DNA from: DASVEG01 sp035540495
GTDB lineage: Bacteria > Actinomycetota > Acidimicrobiia > Acidimicrobiales > CADCTF01
Assembly: GCA_035540495.1 (NCBI GenBank)
Contig: DATLGL010000048.1
Location: 96,787-160,786 of the forward strand
DNA length: 64,000 bases
Direction: 5' to 3'
In this document: in pieces, positions 18,759 to 26,749 of the stretch
Position numbering within the stretch: position 1 is the first letter of the stretch
Layout: every line of letters starts with the position of its first letter
Program-made: the position numbers and the translations under genes
The notes under the pieces: model-generated
The model's input: only the letters and a program-made list of their open reading frames with translations
Databases searched by the model: none
What the model was told of the DNA's origin: nothing

Positions 18759-19220
18759 TCAGTACGAGCCGCCGAGCTTCGTGTGGTCCCAGCTCACGAT
18801 CTCGTCGATCTCGAAGCGCACGGCTAACCGCTTGGCGCCGACGACTGCGAGAGCCTGTCGTGCGCCGTCGTCGACCGGCCCCGTGTAGCGCTCCCAGACG
18901 CTCTCGCCGATCTGCATGATCTCGTCGCGATCGTCGACGACGATCCCCCGCCCGATGAGCTCGACCCCGCGCAGCTTGTCGTACTCGGTGCCGGTCTCGA
19001 CGAGGCCCGTCATCGTCGGATCGCGTCGCAGGTTCACGATCTTCTGCGACTTGCCGTAGGTCCAGAAGCCGAGGCCGCCGTCGGCGAAGTAGCCGTACCA
19101 CATGGCCACGAGATGGATGCGGTCGCCCGGCCCCTTCGTCGCCACGTTGAGCGTCTTGCCCTCGCGCAGGAAGGCGTCGACCTCCTCGTCGGTCATGCGG
19201 ATCTGGTCACGCCTGCTCAT
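18759..19220 (-). CDS. pyridoxamine-5-phosphate-oxidase-fold protein, probable F420-dependent
   Basis: A 153-residue split-barrel flavin/deazaflavin protein. TLNVATKGPGDRIHLVAMWYGYFADG and YGKSQKIVNLRRDP are typical of actinobacterial F420-binding PPOX-fold proteins (TIGR03618-type). It could reduce or bind a small substrate using F420H2. The start at 19220 (MSRRDQIRM) is chosen because the upstream extension reads through the next gene in another frame. The gap to the upstream eIF2B-like gene is 13 bases, so they are probably co-transcribed. Confidence 0.78.
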   Translation of the reverse strand: MSRRDQIRMTDEEVDAFLREGKTLNVATKGPGDRIHLVAMWYGYFADGGLGFWTYGKSQKIVNLRRDPTMTGLVETGTEYDKLRGVELIGRGIVVDDRDEIMQIGESVWERYTGPVDDGARQALAVVGAKRLAVRFEIDEIVSWDHTKLGGSY

Positions 19221-19233
19221 GTCTCGTCTCCTG

Positions 19234-20037
19234 TCACTTCTCCCACCGCAACAGCTCCGGAGCGATCGCGCAGTCGGCCCGCTTCGCGGCGTCGCCCGGC
19301 GCCAACGGTCCGGTCGGGCCGACCACGGTCGTCGCCCAGTCGAGAGGGACGATCTCCTGGTCGACGTCCCACGGGTCCGCGTCACGCTCCATGCGCTCGA
19401 CGAGGGCCTCCCACAGCCGGCCCGGCAGCACCCGTCCGACGCCGGCGACCACCCACACCTCGCGCTCGAGCTGCCTTGCCGTCGCGGCTGCGGCCAACGA
19501 CCCCTTCGTGGCGACGAAGCCGTCGGGGCCGACGGCCTCCGCCTCGAGGATCACCATCGACGCCTCGCGGATCGCGGTGCCGAGGCCTGATTCGTGGACG
19601 TCGTAGGCGTCGACGCCGGCGGACTCGAGCCGGCGGACGAGCATCGGTCCCTCGTTGTTGCTGTCGACGACGAACACCTCGACGTCGCCCCGTTTGCGAA
19701 GAGCGGTCGCGCCGATCTCCGGCCAGCCGAGGACGACCGCGGTCGCCTCGTCAGGGAGGTGCGCGGCGAGGATCGACGCGGTGTCGTCGGTCTCGAGCTC
19801 GGCTGCGGCGACCCACGCCTCCTGCGCGGGGTTCTCCGCTGCGAGCATCCGCGCCGCCACCCACCACAGCGGCCCGAAGGCCGGGTGACGCTCGATGATC
19901 CGCCGGCAGCCCGTCACGAGCGCCGGGAGGTCGTCGCCCACCGACGCGAGGGCGGCCGCGGTGTCGCGGGCGAGCACGGACGCGCCGGCGCCGTCAGCCC
20001 GTGCGACCCACCGGAGCCGCTCGATGGGATGTGCCAT
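19234..20037 (-). CDS. eIF-2B alpha/beta/delta-like (initiation factor 2B related) protein
   Basis: A 267-residue protein. The C-terminal half carries the ISOCOT-fold signature of the IF-2B family: VFVVDSNNEGPMLVRRLESAG, MVILEAEAVGPDGFVATKG and EVWVVAGVGRVLP. The N-terminal half is helical, as in archaeal and bacterial homologues. Enzymes of this fold isomerise phosphorylated sugars (MtnA, ribose-1,5-bisphosphate isomerase), but the usual catalytic Cys/Asp pattern is not obvious and several positions differ (SNNEG for the S-RP loop). The ligand is unknown. Confidence 0.65.
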   Translation of the reverse strand: MAHPIERLRWVARADGAGASVLARDTAAALASVGDDLPALVTGCRRIIERHPAFGPLWWVAARMLAAENPAQEAWVAAAELETDDTASILAAHLPDEATAVVLGWPEIGATALRKRGDVEVFVVDSNNEGPMLVRRLESAGVDAYDVHESGLGTAIREASMVILEAEAVGPDGFVATKGSLAAAATARQLEREVWVVAGVGRVLPGRLWEALVERMERDADPWDVDQEIVPLDWATTVVGPTGPLAPGDAAKRADCAIAPELLRWEK

Positions 20038-20089
20038 CGCTGCGGACGCTATCGCCGGAGCGACCACTACCCCGCGGCGACGACCAGGA

Positions 20090-20608
20090 TCAGAGGACCT
20101 CGCTGCCGGGCTTGAAAACCATGAGGAAGACGACGACCACGACGAGCAGGTTGAGCACCGTGCTGACCGCGGCCATCTTCTTGCCAGACGCCTCGAGCTC
20201 GGCGACCTGCGGAGGGGGGCCACCGGCGCCCGGCGCACCGCCACCTTCGAGCAGCTCCTCCTGGAGGCGCAGCATCTTCTTCTCCGTCGGTATCAGCACC
20301 GCGTGCGAGAGGCCGATGCCCACGATGTAGAGCAGGAACGACAGCGACACCCACAACTCGGAGAACTTGATGACGTCGTCCGAGAGCAGGATCAGGATGA
20401 TGCCGAAGACCGGCACCGCGTAGATGAAGTACTCGGCGACCTTGCCCACCTGGTGCACCGCGGCCGAGATCGCGTACCCCTGCGGGCCACCGGCCTGCTG
20501 GGCTCGAGAGCCGTAGATGCCGTTGAGGAACACGGTGCCGAAGCCGACGATGACGGTGATGAGGTGGAGGACGAGGACGAAGTCGTAGAGGTTGTCGCGG
20601 TAGCCCAT
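20090..20608 (-). CDS. integral membrane protein, DUF2269-like
   Basis: A 172-residue protein with four membrane helices (about 8-30, 55-75, 85-105, 148-168), a conserved His in VLVLHLITVIVGFG, and a short Gly/Pro-rich cytoplasmic loop between helices three and four. The layout fits the DUF2269 family of predicted membrane proteins of unknown function. It diverges from the thioredoxin-fold protein gene with 67 bases between the starts. Confidence 0.68.
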   Translation of the reverse strand: MGYRDNLYDFVLVLHLITVIVGFGTVFLNGIYGSRAQQAGGPQGYAISAAVHQVGKVAEYFIYAVPVFGIILILLSDDVIKFSELWVSLSFLLYIVGIGLSHAVLIPTEKKMLRLQEELLEGGGAPGAGGPPPQVAELEASGKKMAAVSTVLNLLVVVVVFLMVFKPGSEVL

Positions 20609-20675
20609 GTCGACCCTTTCTCCGGTGGTCGCCGGTTTCGTGTGGGCGAGAGTACCCGTACTAACTTGCGGCGCC

Positions 20676-21164
20676 GTGGCAACGGACCCGTCCCCGGATC
20701 TCGTCCTCACACCGCTCGAGGGAACGCCCCGGACCGTGGGGCAGTTGCTGACGACGTTCCACCTGCTCCTGGTGGTCCTCGACCCCTACACGAACGAGAG
20801 CAGCTGGATCCTCCCGACCGCCGCTCGCGTCATCCAGACCTTCGAGCAGGCCGACGTCCGGGTCGCGTTCCTGATCGGCGCCGACACCGAGGCCGACGCC
20901 CGCCAGTTCCTCGGCCCGCTCGCTCGCGAGGTGCAGACGTTCGTCGATCCCAAGCGTGAGGCCATCAAGGCGCTCGGCCTCGAGCGGCTGCCGGCCCTGG
21001 TCCACCTCGACCTGAGCGGCGCCGTCGCCAACGCGACGGAGGGGTGGCACCCGATGGAGTGGCGACGGGTCACCGAGAACCTGGCCAAGCTCATGTCGTG
21101 GAGCGCCCCGGCGATCCCCACTGCGAAGGACCCCGGCCCCTTCGAGGGCAGCCCAGCGCTGTAA
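20676..21164 (+). CDS. thioredoxin-fold protein lacking the CxxC motif
   Basis: A 162-residue protein from GTG 20676. The order of elements resembles AhpC/TlpA-type thioredoxin folds: FHLLLVVLDPYTNESSW, then a helix, VRVAFLIGADTEADARQFL, QTFVDPKREAIKALGLERLPALVHLD with the cis-Pro before a strand, and a final helix. Where a redox CxxC would stand it reads TNESSWI, so it has no redox cysteine. It may be a binding or chaperone protein. A palindrome downstream probably ends transcription. Confidence 0.6.
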   Translation: MATDPSPDLVLTPLEGTPRTVGQLLTTFHLLLVVLDPYTNESSWILPTAARVIQTFEQADVRVAFLIGADTEADARQFLGPLAREVQTFVDPKREAIKALGLERLPALVHLDLSGAVANATEGWHPMEWRRVTENLAKLMSWSAPAIPTAKDPGPFEGSPAL

Positions 21165-21249
21165 CGACTGTCTCGCTCGCAGGCTCCGCTCGACTGTTGC
21201 GCCTGCTCGCTGGCGCTCCCGACGGCGCGGCTGACGCCCGCCTCACGCA

Positions 21250-21276
21250 TAGCTGCGCGACTCAGCCACGCAGCTA
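21250..21276. terminator. palindromic hairpin between convergent genes
   Basis: TAGCTGCG and CGCAGCTA pair perfectly across an 11-base loop. It is the only strong structure in the 119 bases between the thioredoxin-fold gene and fumC, and is likely a bidirectional terminator. The rest of this gap holds nothing I can recognise. Confidence 0.5.
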
Positions 21277-21283
21277 GGTCGTC

Positions 21284-22690
21284 CTACTTCTGGATGCCGC
21301 CCTTGGTCTGGGCGAGGGTGTCCAGGGCCTTGTCGAGCTCGGCGTCGGTCATCCAGCCCCGCTCGAGGACGAGCTCGCGGATGGAGCGGCCGGTCTTCGT
21401 CGACTCCTTGATGACCTCGGCCGCCTTGTCGTAGCCGATGTAGGGGTTCAGCGACGTGCCGAGCGACGGTGACGACTCGGCGTAGGCCTTGCATCGCTCG
21501 ACGTTCGCCTCGATGCCGTCGATGCACTTGTCGGCGAACACGCGGCTGACGTTGGCGAGAAGCCGGATCGACTCGAGGAGGTTCCGGGCCATCACGGGCA
21601 GGTAGACGTTCAGCTCGAACGCGCCCTGCGACCCGCAGAACGTGACGGTCGCGTCGTTGCCGATGACCTGCGCGGCGACCTGCGTGACCGCCTCCGGGAT
21701 CACCGGGTTGACCTTGCCCGGCATGATCGACGAGCCCGGCTGGAGGTCGGGCAGGAAGATCTCGGCGAGGCCCGTGCGCGGACCGGAGCCCATCCACCGG
21801 ATGTCGTTCGCGATCTTGGTGAGAGCGACCGCGATCGTCTTCAGGTCGCCCGACGCCTCGACCAGCGAGTCACGTGCGGCCTGCGCCGCGAAGTGGTCGC
21901 GAGCCTCCGACAGCGGGACGTTCAGGTCGCTCGAGAGCTTGTCGATCACCTTCGCCGCGAAGCCCTTCGGGACGTTGAGCCCCGTACCGGTCGCGGAGCC
22001 GCCCAGGGGTAGCTCGCCGACGCGCGGGATGACGGCCTCGATGCGCTCGATCCCCTGCTCGATCTGCGCGGCGTAGCCGCCGAACTCCTGGCCGAGGGTG
22101 ACGGGGACCGCATCCATGAGGTGCGTGCGCCCCGACTTCACGACCTTGGCGAACTGCTTCGACTTCTTGCGCAGCGACGAGGCGAGGTGGCGCAGCGCCG
22201 GCAGCAGTTCGTCCTGCATCGACATGCACGCGGCGATGTGGATGGCCGAGGGGAACATGTCGTTCGACGACAGCGGGTTGTTGACGTCGTCGTTGGGGTG
22301 AACCTTCTCGCCGAGCGACTCACCCGCGAGCGTGGCGAGCACCTCGTTCATGTTCATGTTCGACGACGTGCCCGAACCGGTCTGGAAGACGTCGATCGGG
22401 AACTCGTCGAGGAACTCACCGTCGAGGATGCGCCGGGCGGCGGCCTGGATCGCGTCGCCTTTCGCCTTCGGGATCACCTTCCGGCGAGCGTTCTCTGCGG
22501 CTACACCGCCCTTGATCGCGGCGAGCGCGCGCACGAGCGCGGGATCGATCGGGATGCCCGAGATGGGGAAGTTCTCGACCGCCCGCTGGGTCTGGGCCTG
22601 CCACTTCGCATCCTTCGGGACGCGGACCTCGCCCATCGTGTCGTGCTCGATGCGGTACTCGCCGTTGTCGCTCGCGGTGTTGCTCGCCAT
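21284..22690 (-). CDS. fumC: fumarate hydratase class II
   Basis: A 468-residue enzyme of the fumarase/aspartase superfamily, converting fumarate and malate. Signature GSSIMPGKVNP is intact, along with SGRTHLMDAVP (the catalytic His region) and QTGSGTSSNMNMNEV. The early EHDTMGEVRVP is fumarase-type rather than aspartase-type. The length is as expected for FumC. The ATG at 22690 is the first codon of the conserved block. It diverges from the NlpC/P60 gene across 62 bases. It would link glyoxylate- and succinate-yielding routes in this window to the TCA cycle. Confidence 0.93.
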   Translation of the reverse strand: MASNTASDNGEYRIEHDTMGEVRVPKDAKWQAQTQRAVENFPISGIPIDPALVRALAAIKGGVAAENARRKVIPKAKGDAIQAAARRILDGEFLDEFPIDVFQTGSGTSSNMNMNEVLATLAGESLGEKVHPNDDVNNPLSSNDMFPSAIHIAACMSMQDELLPALRHLASSLRKKSKQFAKVVKSGRTHLMDAVPVTLGQEFGGYAAQIEQGIERIEAVIPRVGELPLGGSATGTGLNVPKGFAAKVIDKLSSDLNVPLSEARDHFAAQAARDSLVEASGDLKTIAVALTKIANDIRWMGSGPRTGLAEIFLPDLQPGSSIMPGKVNPVIPEAVTQVAAQVIGNDATVTFCGSQGAFELNVYLPVMARNLLESIRLLANVSRVFADKCIDGIEANVERCKAYAESSPSLGTSLNPYIGYDKAAEVIKESTKTGRSIRELVLERGWMTDAELDKALDTLAQTKGGIQK

Positions 22691-22752
22691 AGGCGGGACG
22701 GTAGCCTTGGAGGTCGGCGCGTCACCAAAGGCGCGCCCACTTCCCCCTGCTG

Positions 22753-24012
22753 ATGCGCCGAGTCGTCCCCGCCCTCGTTGCCATCCTGTCGTGCCTCGCT
22801 GCATCGACCGTCTGGCCGGCCGCGCCTGCGGCTGCTGACGACCTCGCCGACAAGAAGGCCGAGGCCGCACGTATCAGCCGCCAGCTCGAGGAGCAGGGCA
22901 AGCGGATCAGCATCCTCGCCGAGGAGTACAACAACGCTCGTCTCGAAGCCGACCGCCTCAACGAGCGGCTGGCATCGGCCAGGAGCCAGATGAGGAAGGC
23001 CGACGACCGGGCGAAGGTCCTGCGCGGACGTCTCAAAGGACAGGCGGTCGACTCCTACGTACGGGGCGGGGCCGTGCCCGCGCTGGCGATGCTCGTCGAG
23101 ACCCGCACGCAGGACGACCTCGCGATCCGTCGCCAGTACGTGAAGTCGGTGACGAACCGGATCGGAGACACCCTCGACGAGTTGCGGGCCGTGAAGCTGA
23201 CCCTCGCCGACCAGCAGAACGAGCTGAGCAAGGCACAACTGGCCGCTCGCGAGGCCGTGGCGTCGGTGGAGCAGTCGCGGGAGCAGGCGGTCGCGGCACA
23301 GCGCGCCCAGGCCGAGCTGCTCGAGAAGGTGAAGGGCGAGGTCGCGGAGCTGATCGCCGCCGAGGAGCGGCGCAAGGCCGAGGAGGAGGCCCGTCGCGTG
23401 CAGGCCGAGCTCGCGGCCCGCAAGGCCCGCGAGGAAGCGGCAGCGCGGGAGGCCGCGGCGCGAGACGCCGCAGCGCGGGAAGCAGCGGCTCGGGAAGCGG
23501 CGGCCCGTTCGGCGGCCGCCCGCTCGACGACGACCACCACGACACGCGCCACCGCGACCGCCAGCCCGTCGGGCACGTCTGGCGGGTCGACGACGACAAC
23601 CGCACGCGCGACGACCACGACGACCGCGCCCACGAAGGCGCCGACGGACGCGCCGCCGCCGTCAGCAGGGGCGGCAGCGGCGATCGAGGAGGCGAAGCGC
23701 CAACTCGGGAAGCCGTATCAGTGGGGCGGGAGCGGACCCGACAGCTTCGACTGTTCCGGCCTCACCAGCTGGGCATGGCGAGCGGGAGGCAAGTCGCTTC
23801 CCCACTCGTCACAGGCGCAGTACAACGCGACGTCTCGGGTGTCCTTGGCCGACATCCAGCCAGGGGACCTCGTCTTCTACGGCAGCCCGATCCACCATGT
23901 CGGCCTGTACGTCGGCGACGGGCAGATGATCGAGGCCCCGGAGACCGGGAAGAACGTCCGCTACGCGACGATCTACCGCAGCGGCTTCGTCGGCGTCGGT
24001 CGCGTCAACTGA
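22753..24012 (+). CDS. secreted NlpC/P60 peptidoglycan endopeptidase with coiled coil
   Basis: A 419-residue cell-wall hydrolase of the RipA/PcsB-like layout. A signal peptide (residues 1-27, ending PAAPAAA) is followed by a long coiled coil (about 30-260), an Ala/Arg-rich repeat stretch (REAAA repeats) and a Thr-rich linker (260-305). The NlpC/P60 domain (310-419) carries the catalytic Cys334 in FDCSGL and His382 in IHHVGLYVG. It cuts D-Glu to diaminopimelate stem-peptide bonds during cell separation. The coiled coil probably keeps it inactive until recruited, as known for relatives. Confidence 0.88.
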   Translation: MRRVVPALVAILSCLAASTVWPAAPAAADDLADKKAEAARISRQLEEQGKRISILAEEYNNARLEADRLNERLASARSQMRKADDRAKVLRGRLKGQAVDSYVRGGAVPALAMLVETRTQDDLAIRRQYVKSVTNRIGDTLDELRAVKLTLADQQNELSKAQLAAREAVASVEQSREQAVAAQRAQAELLEKVKGEVAELIAAEERRKAEEEARRVQAELAARKAREEAAAREAAARDAAAREAAAREAAARSAAARSTTTTTTRATATASPSGTSGGSTTTTARATTTTTAPTKAPTDAPPPSAGAAAAIEEAKRQLGKPYQWGGSGPDSFDCSGLTSWAWRAGGKSLPHSSQAQYNATSRVSLADIQPGDLVFYGSPIHHVGLYVGDGQMIEAPETGKNVRYATIYRSGFVGVGRVN

Positions 24013-24046
24013 CGGATCAGCCGCACCGCCAGTAGCGTCGCTGCTC

Positions 24047-24952
24047 ATGCGGCTCGGCGTGTTCGTGGAGACCAGTCGATCGAAGGGCGGCGCGAGCGCG
24101 CTCGACGCGATCGTGACGGAGATGCGGTCGATCGCAGGACGCGGGTTCCCGTCGATCTGGTCACCGCAGATCTTCGGCTTCGACGCGCTCACCGCGATCA
24201 CGGTCGCGGCGCGTGAGGTGCCCGGCGTCGAGTTCGGGACCGCGGTCGTCCCGATCTACGGCCGTCACCCCATGCACCTCTTCCAGCAGGCGCTCACGAC
24301 GCAGGTCGTCGCCGCCGGCCGCCTCACCCTCGGCATCGGGCTCTCGCACCAGCCGGTGGTCGAGAACATGTGGGGCTACTCGTTCGACAAGCCGGCCCGG
24401 TTCATGCGCGAGTACCTCGAGGTGCTGGGCGCGCTGCGGACGTCGGGGGCGGTGTCGGTGGCTGGCGAGTCGCTCAAGGCGCAGGGCAACGTCCCGATCC
24501 CCGAGGGCTTCGACCTGCCGATCGTCGTCGCCGCGCTCGGCCCCACGATGCTGTCGATCGCCGGGCGTCTCGCCGAAGGCACGGTCACGTGGATGACGGG
24601 TCCGCAGACGGTGTCCGACCACATCGCACCGACGATCTCGAAGGCTGCGGCCGACGCCGGCCGTGCAGCACCGAGGGTCGTGATGGCCCTGCCGGTCGCG
24701 GTGACGGACGACGAGAGCGCGGCGCGCGCCAAGGCCGCCACCGCGTTCCAGGTGTACGGGTTCCTCCCGTCGTACCGCGCCATGCTCGACCGCGAGGGGG
24801 CGAGCGGGCCGGCCGACGTCGCGATCGTCGGGACGAAGCAGCACGTGCAGGACACGATCCGCTCGCTCGAGGAGCGGGGCGCGACGGAGTTCGTGACCGT
24901 GCCGTTCGACAACGTCGAGGCCACGCTCGACGCGGTCGCCGAGCTGCTGTAG
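24047..24952 (+). CDS. LLM-class (luciferase-like) F420-dependent oxidoreductase
   Basis: A 301-residue TIM-barrel enzyme. Conserved segments: MRLGVFVETS start, GTAVVPIYGRHPMHLFQQALTT, RLTLGIGLSHQPVVENMWGYSFDKPARFMREYL, and GPTMLSIAGRLAEGTVTWMTGP. These match actinobacterial F420-dependent LLM oxidoreductases (TIGR03564-type). It would transfer hydride between F420 and an unknown substrate in the cytoplasm. It stands alone, convergent with an SDR gene. Confidence 0.85.
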   Translation: MRLGVFVETSRSKGGASALDAIVTEMRSIAGRGFPSIWSPQIFGFDALTAITVAAREVPGVEFGTAVVPIYGRHPMHLFQQALTTQVVAAGRLTLGIGLSHQPVVENMWGYSFDKPARFMREYLEVLGALRTSGAVSVAGESLKAQGNVPIPEGFDLPIVVAALGPTMLSIAGRLAEGTVTWMTGPQTVSDHIAPTISKAAADAGRAAPRVVMALPVAVTDDESAARAKAATAFQVYGFLPSYRAMLDREGASGPADVAIVGTKQHVQDTIRSLEERGATEFVTVPFDNVEATLDAVAELL

Positions 24953-24956
24953 CGGC

Positions 24957-24993
24957 TGTAGCGGCTGTCGCGCTGTCAGGTACGCGCGCTACA
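24957..24993. terminator. hairpin between convergent genes, next to a short direct repeat
   Basis: TGTAGCG and CGCTACA pair across 23 bases between the LLM oxidoreductase stop and the SDR stop. Three imperfect copies of GCGGCTGT[AC] stand in a row on the left side, suggesting slippage. It is a weak candidate for a shared terminator. Confidence 0.3.
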
Positions 24994-25762
24994 CCGGCGG
25001 TCGCTGGCCGCTGAACGCGCCGCCCCGTGGTCCCGGGACCTCGTGGAACTCGTACGCCACCGGTTCACGGCCGGGCTGGCAGACGAGGCACTCACCGCTG
25101 GCATGACGTCCGGTGAAGCAGTCGACGACCGCACCCGCGATCACCGACGGGTCAATCATCGGGAAGCCGCTCTCACGCAGTCGCTCGCGAGCCGGACCCA
25201 CGAGGGGCGTGTCGACGATGCCCGGGCATACCGCGTTGACGCGGATCGACTTCGCCTCCAGCTGCGGGACGAGACTGCGCACGAGTCCGACCACCGCGTG
25301 TTTGGTGAGCGTGTAGATCGGATCGGGCGCGAACGGGATGAGCCCGGCGAGCGAAGCCGTGGCGACGATCGCGCCGCCCCCGTGCTTCTCGATGAGAGGG
25401 ACCACGGAGCGGAGGCCGTAGACGACGCCGTCGACGTTGGCTCCCATCACCCGCCGGTACTGCTCCTCGGTGAGCGCGGTGATGTCCGGCTGCTGCGTCG
25501 TGACACCGGCGTTCAGGTACGCGAGGTCGAGGCCGCCGGCGTCTTGCACCGCGTCGACGACGCGCGCCCAGTCGTCGGCACGACCTACGTCGACGCGCAC
25601 GAACGAGCCGCCGAGGTCGTCGGCGACCGCGGCTCCGGCGTCGGCGTTGAGGTCGGCGACGATCACGCGTGCGCCGTCGGCTGCCACCCGCTGCGCCGTC
25701 GCGAGACCGATTCCAGACGCCGCCCCGGTGATGAGCGCGACCTTGCCATCGAGGGTTCCCAC
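24989..25762 (-). CDS. short-chain dehydrogenase/reductase
   Basis: A 257-residue Rossmann enzyme. The cofactor motif is TGAASGIG near the N-terminus, with D in VADLNAD suggesting NAD(H). The catalytic Ser is in VATASLAG and the Y-x-x-x-K in YTLTK. The start is GTG 25762 (GTLDGKVALITG); an upstream extension exists only in the antisense of the quinone oxidoreductase gene. It diverges from that gene by 22 bases. The substrate is unknown. Confidence 0.86.
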   Translation of the reverse strand: MGTLDGKVALITGAASGIGLATAQRVAADGARVIVADLNADAGAAVADDLGGSFVRVDVGRADDWARVVDAVQDAGGLDLAYLNAGVTTQQPDITALTEEQYRRVMGANVDGVVYGLRSVVPLIEKHGGGAIVATASLAGLIPFAPDPIYTLTKHAVVGLVRSLVPQLEAKSIRVNAVCPGIVDTPLVGPARERLRESGFPMIDPSVIAGAVVDCFTGRHASGECLVCQPGREPVAYEFHEVPGPRGGAFSGQRPPV

Positions 25763-25784
25763 GCCCGGCGACGATACTGAGCGG

Positions 25785-26741
25785 ATGCGCGCTGCGACGG
25801 TGGTGAACGGGCAGATCGAGGTCGTCGAGCATCGCGACCCGGTGCCGGGCACCGGTGAACTGCTCGTGCGGGTCGCCGCGGCCGGGCTGAACGGAGCCGA
25901 CCTCCTGCAGCGACGCGGCCTCTACCCGGCGCCGCCCGGCGCGCCCGCCGACATCCCGGGCCTCGAGCTCGCGGGCGAGGTCGTCGGCGTCGGTCCGGGC
26001 GTGACCCGCTTCGCCGAGGGCGATGGCGTGATGGCGTTGGCGGCCGGCGGTGGACAAGCGGAGCTGGCCATCGTCCACGAGCGCGTCGCGATGCCCGTCC
26101 CTCAGGGCCTGGAGTGGGTCGAAGCCGGTGGGTTCCCGGAGGTGTTCACCACCGCGCACGACGCGCTCTTCACCCAGGCCGAGCTGAAGATGGGAGAGCG
26201 CCTCTGCGTCCACGGCGCCGCGGGTGGCGTCGGGACGGCCGCGGTGCAGCTCGGTGCCGCGGCCGGCGCATGGGTCACGGCGACGGTGCGGAACGCAGAG
26301 CTGCGCGACGCGGTCGCCTCGCTCGGCTCGACGGTCGGGTGGACCGAGGTGGTGGCGCCGGAGGGTTTCGGCGAGCACGGGCCGTTCGACGTCATCCTCG
26401 AACTGGTCGGAGCACCGAATCTCGAGGCGAACCTGCTCGCACTCGACACCGGCGGCCGCATCACCGTGATCGGGGTAGGCGCAGGCGCGATCGCTCCGAT
26501 GAACCTGCTCGTGCTCATGCAGAAGCGGGCCCGCATCCACGGGTCGACGCTGCGGGCACGCCCGTTGGAGGACAAGGCCGCTGCGGCGCGTGCGGTCGAA
26601 CGCCACGTCCTGCCGTTGCTCGAGGCGGGGGACATCCGGGTGCCGATCGAGGAGGTGTTCCCGCTCTCCGACGCGGCCGCCGCGTACGACCGCTTCGCCG
26701 AGGGCGGGAAGCTCGGCAAGATCGTCCTCTCGATGTTCTGA
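25785..26741 (+). CDS. NADPH:quinone oxidoreductase (zeta-crystallin/PIG3-like MDR)
   Basis: A 318-residue medium-chain dehydrogenase without zinc ligands. AAAGLNGADLLQRRGLYPAP and the nucleotide motif GAAGGVGTAAVQLG are typical of the PIG3/QOR branch, which reduces quinones or enones with NADPH. The start ATG 25785 fits the family; the frame is open upstream but antisense to the SDR. The GTG start of the next gene lies eight bases after the stop. Confidence 0.87.
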   Translation: MRAATVVNGQIEVVEHRDPVPGTGELLVRVAAAGLNGADLLQRRGLYPAPPGAPADIPGLELAGEVVGVGPGVTRFAEGDGVMALAAGGGQAELAIVHERVAMPVPQGLEWVEAGGFPEVFTTAHDALFTQAELKMGERLCVHGAAGGVGTAAVQLGAAAGAWVTATVRNAELRDAVASLGSTVGWTEVVAPEGFGEHGPFDVILELVGAPNLEANLLALDTGGRITVIGVGAGAIAPMNLLVLMQKRARIHGSTLRARPLEDKAAAARAVERHVLPLLEAGDIRVPIEEVFPLSDAAAAYDRFAEGGKLGKIVLSMF

Positions 26742-26749
26742 CGAGCTGC

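Noticed and set aside
23440..23660. Repetitive GC-rich stretch inside the NlpC/P60 gene as a possible repeat array
   Set aside because: It encodes REAAA and Thr-rich linker repeats in frame; unit lengths vary and there are no spacers, so it is not CRISPR or a mobile repeat.
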